A stretch of 64,000 nucleotides of DNA, from the NCBI RefSeq assembly GCF_014648635.1, contig NZ_BMRM01000004.1, positions 124,001 to 188,000 on the forward strand, read 5' to 3'. The notes below the pieces were generated by a model. It saw nothing but the letters and a program-made list of their open reading frames with translations. It did no database searches and was not told the origin of the DNA. Positions 7,619 through 15,803 of the stretch are shown here, one piece after another (within the stretch, counting starts at the first letter, position 1; each line of letters begins with the position of its first letter). Made by a program: the position numbers and the translations under genes. This stretch comes from Streptomyces cinerochromogenes. Its GTDB lineage: Bacteria > Actinomycetota > Actinomycetes > Streptomycetales > Streptomycetaceae.

Positions 7619-8850
7619 CGCCGCTCCTCGGGGTAGGCGCCGAAGACGACGACGGCGTTGTTGCCCCCGAACGCCAGGCCGTTGTTCTGCACGATGCGGG
7701 GCCGGCTGTCGACCGCCTCGTTGGGTACGCAGTCGAGTCCGCATTCCGGGTCGGTCTCGACGTGGTTGATGGTGGGCGGGATGAAACCCTCCGTGATGGC
7801 GAGGACGCAGCCGATGGACGCGAGGGCGCTGGCCGCCCCCATGGTGTGACCGAGCATCGACTTCATCGAGATGGTGGGCGGGGCGGTGTCCGCGCCGTAG
7901 ACGCGCCGGACCGCGGCGGCCTCGGTGACGTCGTTGGCCTTGGTGCCCGTGCCGTGGGCGGAGATGAAGTCCACGTCTGCGGGTGTGACGCCCGCGTCGG
8001 CCAGGGCGAGCCGCATGCAGTCGGCGATGCTGTCCTCGTCCGGGGCGACCGGATGGTGGGCGTCGCAGTTGAGGCCGGCGCCCAGGACCTCGGCATGGAT
8101 GCGTGCGCCGCGGGCGAGCGCGGACTCGAGGCTCTCCAGGACGAGCATCCCGGCGCCCTCACCGGTGAGGATGCCCTTGCGGTTCTTGTCGAAGGGCTGG
8201 CAGCGCTCCGGTGCGATCGTCCCGATGCGGTAGAAGCCGGTGAACGTCTTGCGGCACATGGCGTCGGCCCCGCCGCACAGGGCGATGTCGACGTCACCGG
8301 CCCTGATGGCGTCGAAGGCGTACCCGATGGCGTAGTTGCCCGCGGCGCACGCGGTGGGCAGGGTGACCGCCTCGACCCTGCTCAGCCCGAGCTCGTAGGC
8401 CACCGCCGCCGACAGGCGTCCCGCGGGGATCCTGGCGGCGACGTGCGGCGCCATCGCGGCCGGGCCCTGCCGCAGTTCCGTCTCGACGAGGGCATCGAGG
8501 TCACGTGCCTCACCGTCGGTGGTGCCGACGGTGACCAGGGTGTCGCGCAGGCCCAGTTCGCCGGGTGTCAGCCCGGCGTCGTCGAGGGCCATCCGGGCGG
8601 CCGACACCGAGAACTGGCTCGCCCTGCCGAGGGTGTCCAGGTCGGTCTCACGGATCCACTCGGAGGGGTCGAAGCCGACGACCTCGCATCCCAGGGCCTG
8701 GGCGAAACCCGTCGTGTCGAAAGCGCTGATGGGCCTGACCTCGCTGCGGCCCGAGCGCAGTCCCGCCAGGAAGTCGGCGGTGCCCACGCCGATGCTCGAC
8801 ACGACTCCCGTACCGGTGATGACCACGCGGTGGCTCGTGGAGTCCTCCAT
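7615..8850 (-). CDS. Beta-ketoacyl-ACP synthase (intact)
   Basis: This 411-residue FabF-type ketosynthase has all catalytic residues: Cys168 in LPTACAAGN, His299 in AHGTGT, Lys330 and His335 in KSMLGHTMGAA. Length and motifs match housekeeping KAS II or the KS of reducing type II polyketide systems. It follows an ACP gene by 33 bases and overlaps the second KS by 4 bases. With two intact and two Cys-less KS proteins, the locus encodes two possible KS heterodimers. Confidence 0.93.
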   Translation of the reverse strand: MEDSTSHRVVITGTGVVSSIGVGTADFLAGLRSGRSEVRPISAFDTTGFAQALGCEVVGFDPSEWIRETDLDTLGRASQFSVSAARMALDDAGLTPGELGLRDTLVTVGTTDGEARDLDALVETELRQGPAAMAPHVAARIPAGRLSAAVAYELGLSRVEAVTLPTACAAGNYAIGYAFDAIRAGDVDIALCGGADAMCRKTFTGFYRIGTIAPERCQPFDKNRKGILTGEGAGMLVLESLESALARGARIHAEVLGAGLNCDAHHPVAPDEDSIADCMRLALADAGVTPADVDFISAHGTGTKANDVTEAAAVRRVYGADTAPPTISMKSMLGHTMGAASALASIGCVLAITEGFIPPTINHVETDPECGLDCVPNEAVDSRPRIVQNNGLAFGGNNAVVVFGAYPEERR

Positions 8851-8883
8851 GCTGCTGTCCTGCCTCCCGTAGTGGCCGGCCGG

Positions 8884-9129
8884 CTACTTGGCCGCGTCCT
8901 CGACGACGCTGTACACCCCTTCGAGATTCACCATCCGGGCGAGCTCCGCCTGGTCGATCTCGACCCCGAAGTTCTTCTCCAGTGCGGCGAGAACCTCGAT
9001 CGAACGCAGCGAGTCCGCACCGTATTCCTCCTTGAAGAGAGAGGAATCCTTGACGTCGTCCGGATCGATTTCCAGAATGTCGCAGACGATTTCCTTGATC
9101 TCCGCACGACGTTCCTGTACCGAGCTCAT
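8884..9129 (-). CDS. Acyl carrier protein
   Basis: This 81-residue carrier protein has the phosphopantetheine attachment motif GADSLRSIEVL and an acidic helix II. The start at 9129 is the second of two consecutive ATG codons and has a GAGGAG ribosome-binding site four bases upstream; 9132 is the alternative. It is the first gene of the 8.9-kb KS/hotdog/DsrE/ACP/ketoreductase operon. The 137 bp before it, up to the regulator stop, contain an inverted repeat. Confidence 0.93.
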   Translation of the reverse strand: MSSVQERRAEIKEIVCDILEIDPDDVKDSSLFKEEYGADSLRSIEVLAALEKNFGVEIDQAELARMVNLEGVYSVVEDAAK

Positions 9130-9207
9130 CATTCTCCTCGAATTATTTCCGTCACCGAATGTCGGTCCTGCAATCATCGCGTGCTGCGCCGTTACGCAGA
9201 AGGGGAA

Positions 9208-9223
9208 TGGCACCTTGGTGCCA
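9208..9223. promoter_or_regulatory. Inverted repeat upstream of the ACP-KS operon
   Basis: The sequence TGGCACCTTGGTGCCA has perfect 7-bp arms around a 2-bp centre. It lies 79 bases upstream of the ACP start in the gap between the LuxR-type regulator and the operon. Its place and symmetry fit a binding site for a dimeric regulator. A second short dyad, CTGCG-N6-CGCAG, sits at 9184-9199. Which protein binds is unknown. Confidence 0.45.
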
Positions 9224-9265
9224 GAACGGCCGGCAGCGATGAAATTCGTTTGCGCGGAAAGGCGT

Positions 9266-10057
9266 TCAGAGCCAGCCGCGCCGGGCTGCCTGGACGCCCG
9301 CCTGGAATCTGCTGCGCGCGTCGAGCCGCTGCATCAGGTCGGCCACGAGCCGGCGTACCGTGCGCAGCGAGACACCGAGCCTGCGGCTGATCGACTCGTC
9401 GGTGTGCCCCTCGCACAACAGCAGCAGCAGCGCGTGGTCGCGACCGCGGCGGCTGTCCCCCTCGTGCCCGCCGGGCGCCTTCCAGGGGGTCGCGGCCGTC
9501 CAGAGCTGCTCGAACATCAGGTGCAGGACGCGCACCGTGCCGGCATCGCGCACCTCCACCGCGCCGCCGAGCGGGTCGCTCGGGTCGAGCGGGAGGAGCC
9601 CCACCTCCTTGTCCACGATGACGACGGGGGTGGGGACGACGGGCACGGTCCGGGTCTCGCCCCCCAGCAGGGCGAGGTCGCGCGCGCACCGCAGCAGCGC
9701 CGGCTCGTTGCGGAAGCTCTCCCGGTAGATGGACCGCAGGGCCACGCCGCGCTGAAGGACGTACGCCTCCAAGGGCGCCGCGTCCTGGAGCGTTCCCCGG
9801 CGCAGCCCGGCGCTGCCCGGCCCCAGGGCCAGCCATTCCCTCTCCGCCCGCCTGCTGAGCGCGGTCAGCCGGGCCCGCACCGCGTCGGCGCCCAGCAGGC
9901 GTTCCCCGTCGCGCGCCAGGTGGCTTCCCAGCTCGCGCAGTTCCGCCACGGCCCGCTGTGGCGTCCGCTTCACGTCCGACGCGGTCACCGGTGTGCGCTC
10001 ACGCGTGTGCGTCTTCCGCAGACACGACCCGCCGTGCGCCCCACATGCCACAGGCAT
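9266..10057 (-). CDS. LuxR-family transcriptional regulator
   Basis: This 263-residue protein has a C-terminal LuxR/GerE helix-turn-helix at about residues 205-255, including LLCEGHTDESISRRLGVSLRTVRRLVADLMQRL. No receiver domain or P-loop is visible in the first 200 residues, so the signal-sensing part is unclassified. The ATG at 10057 has a GGGGGAG ribosome site 5 bases upstream and was preferred over 10108. The gene sits between the two transcription units of the synthase locus and is probably its pathway-specific regulator. Confidence 0.8.
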   Translation of the reverse strand: MPVACGAHGGSCLRKTHTRERTPVTASDVKRTPQRAVAELRELGSHLARDGERLLGADAVRARLTALSRRAEREWLALGPGSAGLRRGTLQDAAPLEAYVLQRGVALRSIYRESFRNEPALLRCARDLALLGGETRTVPVVPTPVVIVDKEVGLLPLDPSDPLGGAVEVRDAGTVRVLHLMFEQLWTAATPWKAPGGHEGDSRRGRDHALLLLLCEGHTDESISRRLGVSLRTVRRLVADLMQRLDARSRFQAGVQAARRGWL

Positions 10058-10204
10058 GAACTCCCCCGTTCCTCGCCGCACCGATAAAGGACTGGCCGGA
10101 CTTTTCACTGCGTGCGCCCCGGGGTGCGCCCGGGCAGAAAGGGATGCCGTGCCCGAAGGACAGCCGGCCGCGTGCGTCCCGGTGCTCGGCTCACGGGTTC
10201 TCCG

Positions 10205-11698
10205 TCACTTCGAGAAGGGGAACTCGAAGTTCTTGAACAGCTCGGTCTCCTCCGTGTCGGCACCACGCATCCGCAGGGCGTAGCTGACCAGGGCGTGGTC
10301 GAGCATCGAGATGCGGTCGCCCTCTTCCCTGGCGCCTTCGGAGATGTTCTCGACCATCCAGGCGATGGCCGAGCGGCCCTCGTAGCGGTCCCGCGGAGTG
10401 AACATCAGCTGCTCCGCGGCGCCGATCTCACCGAGGACGTTGAGCACGTAGCTGACCGGGAACGCGCGGTTCGCCCGGTTGTCGTCGATGGCGTTCGTCC
10501 ACTCGCCGGTGCGGTCCAGATCGGGGAACGAGTCGGCCATGCGCACCAGCGCCTCGTCCGGGATCAGGTCCATCCGGCCGGTCATCATCGACAGCTCGAT
10601 GATGTAGGGGTAGGCGTTGCCGCGGGGGGAGAAGTTCTCCCCGGGGTCGACGATGTCCAGGACCGCCGTGACGTCCTTCATGAAGGTGTCCAGGTCGGGC
10701 AGTTCGTCCGCCAGGCGTCCCAGGTTGTGCAGGGCGATGACGTAGTACTGGGCCATGTGGACCCGGGTGGTCCAGGGGATCTGGCCCATCAGGTCCCTGG
10801 CCTCGGCCAGGGCGTCGATCGGCCGGGTCAGGTACTCCGCCCTGCCGCACATGGCGACGGCGTTGAGCATCGTCAGCAGCGGGTAGACCTTCAGCCACGG
10901 CTTCGGCATGGGGTTGGGGAAGGCCGGCCAGTTGCCCACCTCGTCGGCCCGCGTCAGGTAGGCGAGGACTTCCTGCATGTAGTCGCGCTCACCGTCGAAG
11001 ATGTGCTCGGTGTGGCCGATCAGCGCGATCACGGACATCAGCATTCCGCCCGCTCGCCCGCAGAAGTAGGGGATCGGGATGCGGTCCAGCAGGTTCAGCG
11101 CCTCGACGACGTGGTTCCGCTCGGCGGTGACCAGGCGGTCCTGCAGGCCCAGCTGCCCCAGGGCGAGGAAGACCGAGGCGCTGGCGGACACCCGCTCGTA
11201 CTCCCCGTGCCGTCCCTGGTTCTCGTCCGGGATGGCGTCCGGAGCGATCTCGTCGAGCATGCCGAGCACCTCGGCCGGGACGTCCCGTTCGTCGTTGACC
11301 AGCAGCGACAGGTCGAGGCCCAGCTTGGCGAAGGCGTCCAGGAGGATGCTGCCGGCCATGGCCCGGTAGTAGGGGTTGGCCACGGACCGGACGGCTTCCA
11401 GCAGCGGCCCCACGGCCGGTTCTATCCAGGCGCGGTCGCGGCCGGGCTCGACGGCCCGCAGCGTGAAGTCGGTCATCTCGCGGCAGAACAGGGTGTAGCC
11501 GTCGGACGGCGACACCTTCTTCGCCAACTGGTCGAAGGTGTCACGGAGGTGGCCGGCGATCGCCGGGTCGTAGTCGATGGGGTACTGGCCGAGGCCGATG
11601 CCGCGGAGCATGCGGCTCCACGGGGTCGCGATCATCCGGGACTCGTTGGACATGTCGTCCAGTCCGGAGATGGGGAGGGAGCGCGGAACAGAGTTCAT
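10205..11698 (-). CDS. All-helical protein of unknown function
   Basis: I do not recognise this 497-residue protein. It is soluble and predicted almost entirely helical, with repeated helix-pair spacing and motifs such as RAGGMLMSVIALIGHTEHIF and WPAFPNPMPKPWLKVYPLL. There is no signal peptide, P-loop, DDxxD motif or obvious metal site. An alpha/alpha barrel or repeat-solenoid fold is possible. The ATG at 11698 has a GGAGGA site 8 bases upstream. It follows the acyltransferase-kinase gene by 74 bases and is probably cotranscribed with it, so its role is likely tied to that protein. Confidence 0.75.
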   Translation of the reverse strand: MNSVPRSLPISGLDDMSNESRMIATPWSRMLRGIGLGQYPIDYDPAIAGHLRDTFDQLAKKVSPSDGYTLFCREMTDFTLRAVEPGRDRAWIEPAVGPLLEAVRSVANPYYRAMAGSILLDAFAKLGLDLSLLVNDERDVPAEVLGMLDEIAPDAIPDENQGRHGEYERVSASASVFLALGQLGLQDRLVTAERNHVVEALNLLDRIPIPYFCGRAGGMLMSVIALIGHTEHIFDGERDYMQEVLAYLTRADEVGNWPAFPNPMPKPWLKVYPLLTMLNAVAMCGRAEYLTRPIDALAEARDLMGQIPWTTRVHMAQYYVIALHNLGRLADELPDLDTFMKDVTAVLDIVDPGENFSPRGNAYPYIIELSMMTGRMDLIPDEALVRMADSFPDLDRTGEWTNAIDDNRANRAFPVSYVLNVLGEIGAAEQLMFTPRDRYEGRSAIAWMVENISEGAREEGDRISMLDHALVSYALRMRGADTEETELFKNFEFPFSK

Positions 11699-11772
11699 GA
11701 ATTCAGTCCTCCAGTAGGGACGGTCGTACGTCTGGGCCAGGCAGGCTTTTTCGTCGGGAACCAGGCGTGCCC

Positions 11773-14700
11773 TCAGTTGTCCAGGTAGGGCAGCGGGGGT
11801 ACCGGGAGGCCCAGGAACTCGGTCCTGTTTCCTTCCAGCATCTGCAGTGACCAGTTCAGCCACTTGATGCCCTCGCAGTAGATGGCGACCGGACGACGCT
11901 GCGTCTGGTAGGTGTCCACGAGCGTGCCGTCCAGCTCCTTCTGGAAATGGAAGGGGGGCATCGCCGTGAAGTGCTGGCCCATCATGAACACGAACCGGAC
12001 CAGCCAGTACGGGTCGTCCTTCAGGTAGGGCGAGTCGGGGTCGTCCAGCCCCAGCGCGGCCGTCATGACCGGGGCGAAGTAGTCCTCCATGCCCTGGGGG
12101 GACTCGCTGTCGACGCCGCCCCCGTTCGCGATCACGTCCCGTACCCGGTACGCCTTCTGGTACGGGTTGCCGCTCCGGAACGCGATGTCGACGCTGGGCG
12201 TCCGGCCCTCCGCGACATCGACGCTCATGGCGAACTGCTCGAAGTGGATCTCGTCGTAGTGGCCGATGGAGTTGTGCCAGGGCTTGTTGTCGTACATCGC
12301 GTCGTCGCGGGTGTCCTTGCCCTCGCTCTTGAAGCCGATGGCCCGGGGATCGAGGAACCTGATGCCCAGCGTGGCGGGGGTGATGGCCGCCAGTGCCGCG
12401 TCGATCTCCTCCTGCGGCGCCCCGGTCTCGATCAGCCGCTGGGCGTGCCGCAGCGGTTCGCTGTCGGAGATCTTGATGTTCTCGGTGTTCGTGTCGCCCA
12501 TCACGAGGGAGTGGAAGGCCGGTTCGAGGATCTCCGCGAACTCCGGGGTGTCACGGAACCGCTTCAGCAGAGCCTTGTGGTTGAGGTAGGAGACGCCGTT
12601 GATGACGATCCGGTCGGTGTCCAGCAGGTGTGCGCAGAAGGTGCGCGGTGCCGTGCGGCGGCACAGGTCCAGGCGGTCCTCGATCTTCCTGAAGTAGGAG
12701 GTGTCGAGCGTGGCGCCCGGTGCCGGCACGCGGCCTATGCTGTGCACCTCGTCGTTGAGCACCCGGATGATCTGCTCGTAGAGCCGGGCGACCACGGCGG
12801 GCGGCGGGGTGTGCTTCTCGACGTAGCGGCTGACCTCCTCGCCGGCGACGTAGCTCATCTCGTAGATGACCTCGCGGTCGACCGTGCGGTCGCCGGACCG
12901 CAGATGGGCCGGGACGGGGGTCTCCCGCTCCAGGACGGAGAACACCTCCGGGAAGTAGCCGCGCACCGGTTCGGGCAGGGACTGCAGGAACTCGGCCTGC
13001 TTCCTGGCCTTGGTGAACGGCGGGAGCATCACGCCGTGTCCGTCCGGGTTCCACCGGGCGGTCGTCAGCGCCTCGCTGAGGACCTTGCGGACGGTGATGT
13101 GCTCCTCCCCCTCCTTCCGGACGAAGACGGTCATGGACTCGCTTCCGCCCTGGCCGAAGCCGACGATCGTCTCGTCGCTGTTGATGTAGGCGCAGACCGT
13201 GCTGGAGAGGACCCGGCGGCTGCGCGCGCTGGCCAGGACCCGCTCGTTCTCCTCGGTCAGGGCGAGGACACAGGCGTACTCGACCTCGTCGAGGGCGGGG
13301 TTGACGCGCTTCTTCCAGACCTCGGCCGGCTCGGAGACGGCGACGATGTGGGTCGCGTACGGCCCGGCGTCCACGTCGGTCGCGGCCGGCTGCGAGCCGA
13401 GGGCGACGATCTGGCAGTTGCCGTTCAGGTGGATCCGCCGTACCCGGCTGTCGAGGGCGCCGCCTGCGAGCACGGCGCGGGTGGCGTCCTCCAGGTCCTT
13501 GCGGGACTGGATCGGCACACCCTCGGGGGAGACGACGGGGATCCCGGCCGCGGTGAGGCTGTTCAGGATCCGGTCCGTCACGTCCCCGCGCGCCTGCTCG
13601 GCGCTCAGGGTGACCGCGTCGGCCAGGGAGACGGCCCCGGAGACCGCCAGGGCGGCCAGCCAGCCGGGGACGTCGTCGCCTTCGAGGTAGTGGTCGCTCT
13701 GCGCGAACAGGGCGGGACGGTGCTGGGCGAGCGTGTGGAACAGCAGGTACTGGTAGACGATGCGCTGTCCCGCCGGGTGGAGGTCACCGTCGAGGCGCAG
13801 GCCTCCGAGCATCCGGTCGTGGATCTCGTACGCCGTCGGCTGGGTGTCGAGCAGCAGGCGCGTCCTGCGGGCCGGCGCCTCGTCGTCGAGGCCGGCCGGT
13901 CCGCCGAAGTGGAAGACGACGACCTCCGGACGCGTGGTGTGCAGGGTCCGCGTGCGGGTGGCGCCGGTCGCGTCCCGGACGGTGAGTTCCGCGTAGGCCT
14001 TGCCCAGCTGCGTGGAGTCCCCCGCGGTGATCCTCTTCTTCGTGCGTGCCCTGACGACCAGTTCGCCCTGGTCGACGGCGATGTGCTCGCGGTGGGCGCG
14101 GGTGTGCTGGAAGATCTCCAGGAACCGGTAGAACGTGGGCGAGCCCTCCCGGTCGGGACGCAGCATCTCCGCGGTGATGACGCGCCCGAGGGTGCGGGAG
14201 AAGTAGTCGTCGCAGAAGGTGTTCTCGGCGGCGAGGCGGAACAGCTCGTGCAGGAGGTGGTGGTCCTCGCGCGTCAGCTCCTGCTCCGAGCCGTACAGCT
14301 CCTCCAGCCGGGACATCAGGGCGCTGACCGCGTTGACCGCGCGCAGGAAGGTGGCGGTGTCCTCGTGGCTTCCGGTGTAGGCCATGACGGGGGCGGCGAC
14401 GTCGTTGTCCTGCAGCAGCTTGACGGACTTCGCTCCCAGCCCCAGCTCCAGCACGACGTCCACGTCGAGGCTGTTCAGGCTCTCGCAGGTGTCGCGGGAG
14501 GCCATGACCCGGTCCGTCATGGCCAGGACGCCCTCGCGGACGGCGTCCGCGGTGGTCAGCAGGGACATGTCGTGGTTCGACACCACGGGGACGCGCGGAC
14601 TGCCGAAGCGGATCCGATGGGTGACGAAGAACCTCTCCATGCCCTCCCGGGCGGGGCGCATCCGCGCGGAGTGGGCGAGGAAGACGGTCGGTTCCTTCAG

Positions 14701-15510
14701 CTCCCAGGTGGTCGCGTCGGCGAGGGGAGCGACGAACGCGTCGAACGCGGGCTTGGCCCCGGCGCGGACGTAGAGGTTCGCCTGCGTCGGCGCGTACGTC
14801 TTGTGCAGTTCGACGTCCGTGAGCGGGAAGGCCTCGCGCAGCCGGTCCAGGACCACCGCGAGGGCGTCCGGGCTCGGCGCCTTCACGGCGACCACGTGGT
14901 ACGGCTCCCCGACCAGGGGCACCTGCCGTACGGACTCGTCCAGGTAGGAGGCGATGTCCCGGGCGAAGGCCTCGTCCGTGCTCTGCGCGCCGGCGGCCTG
15001 GAGCATCAGCGGCGTGAACAGCTGGGCGATCTTGGTGCCGTCGAAGACGGAGAGGGAGCCGCTCGCCACCGCGGCCGTCAGGACGCCGAAGCTCTCGCCG
15101 GTGTAGGCGATGACGTCGACCGGGGTGCCGTTCTTCGCGATCCGGTCGCGGAGGTAGGCGTCCAGGGCGAGGCTGTGCACCAGCAGGGACGCCCCGATGA
15201 AGCCCTGGCGTTCCATCTTGCCCTCAGGGAGGTTCTCCGGGTCCAGGAGGAGCAGGTCGGGACGGCCGGGGAAGCCGAGGGCGCGGGCGGCTTCCCGGTA
15301 GATGTGGGTGACCTGCGGGATGCCGGAGTCGAGGAGCAGCCGGCCGAGGCTGCGGTAGAAGGCCCGGCTGCCCAGGCCGGGGAAGAACCCGGCCACGCGG
15401 ATGCGGTCCTTGGTGCTGAGGACGTCCTCGACGAGCGCGGGTCGTGCGGCAGTGGCCAGCGGGGAATGGGCGGGAGAAGGAGCAGCGGACAGAGAGCGGG
15501 ACACAAGCAT
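11773..15510 (-). CDS. Acyltransferase / degenerate acyltransferase / kinase-like fusion protein
   Basis: This 1245-residue protein is a fusion I do not know from described pathways. Residues 38-400 form a FabD-like acyltransferase: FFPGLGS near 42, Ser140 in YTGESFG, and AHSARM (His280) at the usual His region. Residues 528-710 repeat the acyltransferase layout weakly (VVFHFGGPAG, then GDDVPGWLAALAVSGAVSLADAV, then IPVVSPEGVPI) with no catalytic Ser. Residues 765-1100 look like an APH-type kinase: a Gly-rich loop at 784-789, Lys809, a catalytic loop with Asp1006 and Asn1011 (GDTNTENI) and Asp1054 (FLDPR). It may load and phosphorylate an acyl intermediate. Start choices are ATG 15510, GTG 15504 (best ribosome site, GAGAGG) and ATG 15540. 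Confidence 0.8.
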   Translation of the reverse strand: MLVSRSLSAAPSPAHSPLATAARPALVEDVLSTKDRIRVAGFFPGLGSRAFYRSLGRLLLDSGIPQVTHIYREAARALGFPGRPDLLLLDPENLPEGKMERQGFIGASLLVHSLALDAYLRDRIAKNGTPVDVIAYTGESFGVLTAAVASGSLSVFDGTKIAQLFTPLMLQAAGAQSTDEAFARDIASYLDESVRQVPLVGEPYHVVAVKAPSPDALAVVLDRLREAFPLTDVELHKTYAPTQANLYVRAGAKPAFDAFVAPLADATTWELKEPTVFLAHSARMRPAREGMERFFVTHRIRFGSPRVPVVSNHDMSLLTTADAVREGVLAMTDRVMASRDTCESLNSLDVDVVLELGLGAKSVKLLQDNDVAAPVMAYTGSHEDTATFLRAVNAVSALMSRLEELYGSEQELTREDHHLLHELFRLAAENTFCDDYFSRTLGRVITAEMLRPDREGSPTFYRFLEIFQHTRAHREHIAVDQGELVVRARTKKRITAGDSTQLGKAYAELTVRDATGATRTRTLHTTRPEVVVFHFGGPAGLDDEAPARRTRLLLDTQPTAYEIHDRMLGGLRLDGDLHPAGQRIVYQYLLFHTLAQHRPALFAQSDHYLEGDDVPGWLAALAVSGAVSLADAVTLSAEQARGDVTDRILNSLTAAGIPVVSPEGVPIQSRKDLEDATRAVLAGGALDSRVRRIHLNGNCQIVALGSQPAATDVDAGPYATHIVAVSEPAEVWKKRVNPALDEVEYACVLALTEENERVLASARSRRVLSSTVCAYINSDETIVGFGQGGSESMTVFVRKEGEEHITVRKVLSEALTTARWNPDGHGVMLPPFTKARKQAEFLQSLPEPVRGYFPEVFSVLERETPVPAHLRSGDRTVDREVIYEMSYVAGEEVSRYVEKHTPPPAVVARLYEQIIRVLNDEVHSIGRVPAPGATLDTSYFRKIEDRLDLCRRTAPRTFCAHLLDTDRIVINGVSYLNHKALLKRFRDTPEFAEILEPAFHSLVMGDTNTENIKISDSEPLRHAQRLIETGAPQEEIDAALAAITPATLGIRFLDPRAIGFKSEGKDTRDDAMYDNKPWHNSIGHYDEIHFEQFAMSVDVAEGRTPSVDIAFRSGNPYQKAYRVRDVIANGGGVDSESPQGMEDYFAPVMTAALGLDDPDSPYLKDDPYWLVRFVFMMGQHFTAMPPFHFQKELDGTLVDTYQTQRRPVAIYCEGIKWLNWSLQMLEGNRTEFLGLPVPPLPYLDN

Positions 15511-15591
15511 CGCCTCTCGGGTTCTTCTGGGCGGTAACATCGCACGCTCGCCTTTGGGCGCGGAGGAATCCTCGATCGCGAGTGGAAATTA

Positions 15592-15621
15592 ATTCTTTCC
15601 GTTCGCCCGAACCCGTTTCAA
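15592..15621 (-). promoter_or_regulatory. Putative promoter of the acyltransferase-kinase operon
   Basis: On the minus strand TTGAAA (15621-15616) and AAGAAT (15597-15592) are separated by 18 bp. The first is close to the -35 consensus and the second matches four of six -10 bases. The pair lies 80-110 bases upstream of the gene start, directly next to the 10-bp direct repeats. The local AT content is well above that of the surroundings. Confidence 0.45.
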
Positions 15622-15640
15622 CACATTCCGATACAGGGTT

Positions 15641-15700
15641 GTACAGGCCTCTGTGAGGCACTGTAAACCTCTGTAAACGTCTGTCAGGGAATGTCAGGGA
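15641..15700. repeat. Five 10-bp direct repeats (activator iterons)
   Basis: The tetramer CTGT (ATGT in the last copy) recurs at 15651, 15661, 15671, 15681 and 15691, exactly one per 10 bp. Flanking bases are shared between neighbours, for example CTGTAAACCT / CTGTAAACGT and CTGTCAGGGA / ATGTCAGGGA. The array starts about 20 bp upstream of the putative -35. A helical-period array at this place is typical of sites for multimeric activators such as SARP or LuxR-type proteins. The binder is not known. Confidence 0.6.
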
Positions 15701-15753
15701 AGTTAAAAGACGCTGGCCGGCGGGGCCGCGGAGACCAATTTTCGGCAAAATAA

Positions 15754-15793
15754 AAATCGGGGCCGAGAGCTACTTGGCTCTCGGCCCCGATTT
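15754..15793. terminator. Rho-independent terminator after the TetR gene
   Basis: A 17-bp perfect inverted repeat (15754-15770 and 15777-15793) surrounds a 6-base loop, with an AAAATCGGGG/CCCCGATTT base that gives T-runs in both directions. It lies 11 bases past the stop of the TetR-type gene and would insulate that gene from the downstream promoter. Confidence 0.9.
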
Positions 15794-15803
15794 CTTTTGA
15801 CGA

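Noticed and set aside
11947..15537. 1196-codon open frame on the plus strand
   Set aside because: It is antisense to the acyltransferase-kinase gene and has the low-complexity Gly/Arg/Val/Gln-rich composition of a GC-rich shadow frame, with no motif.
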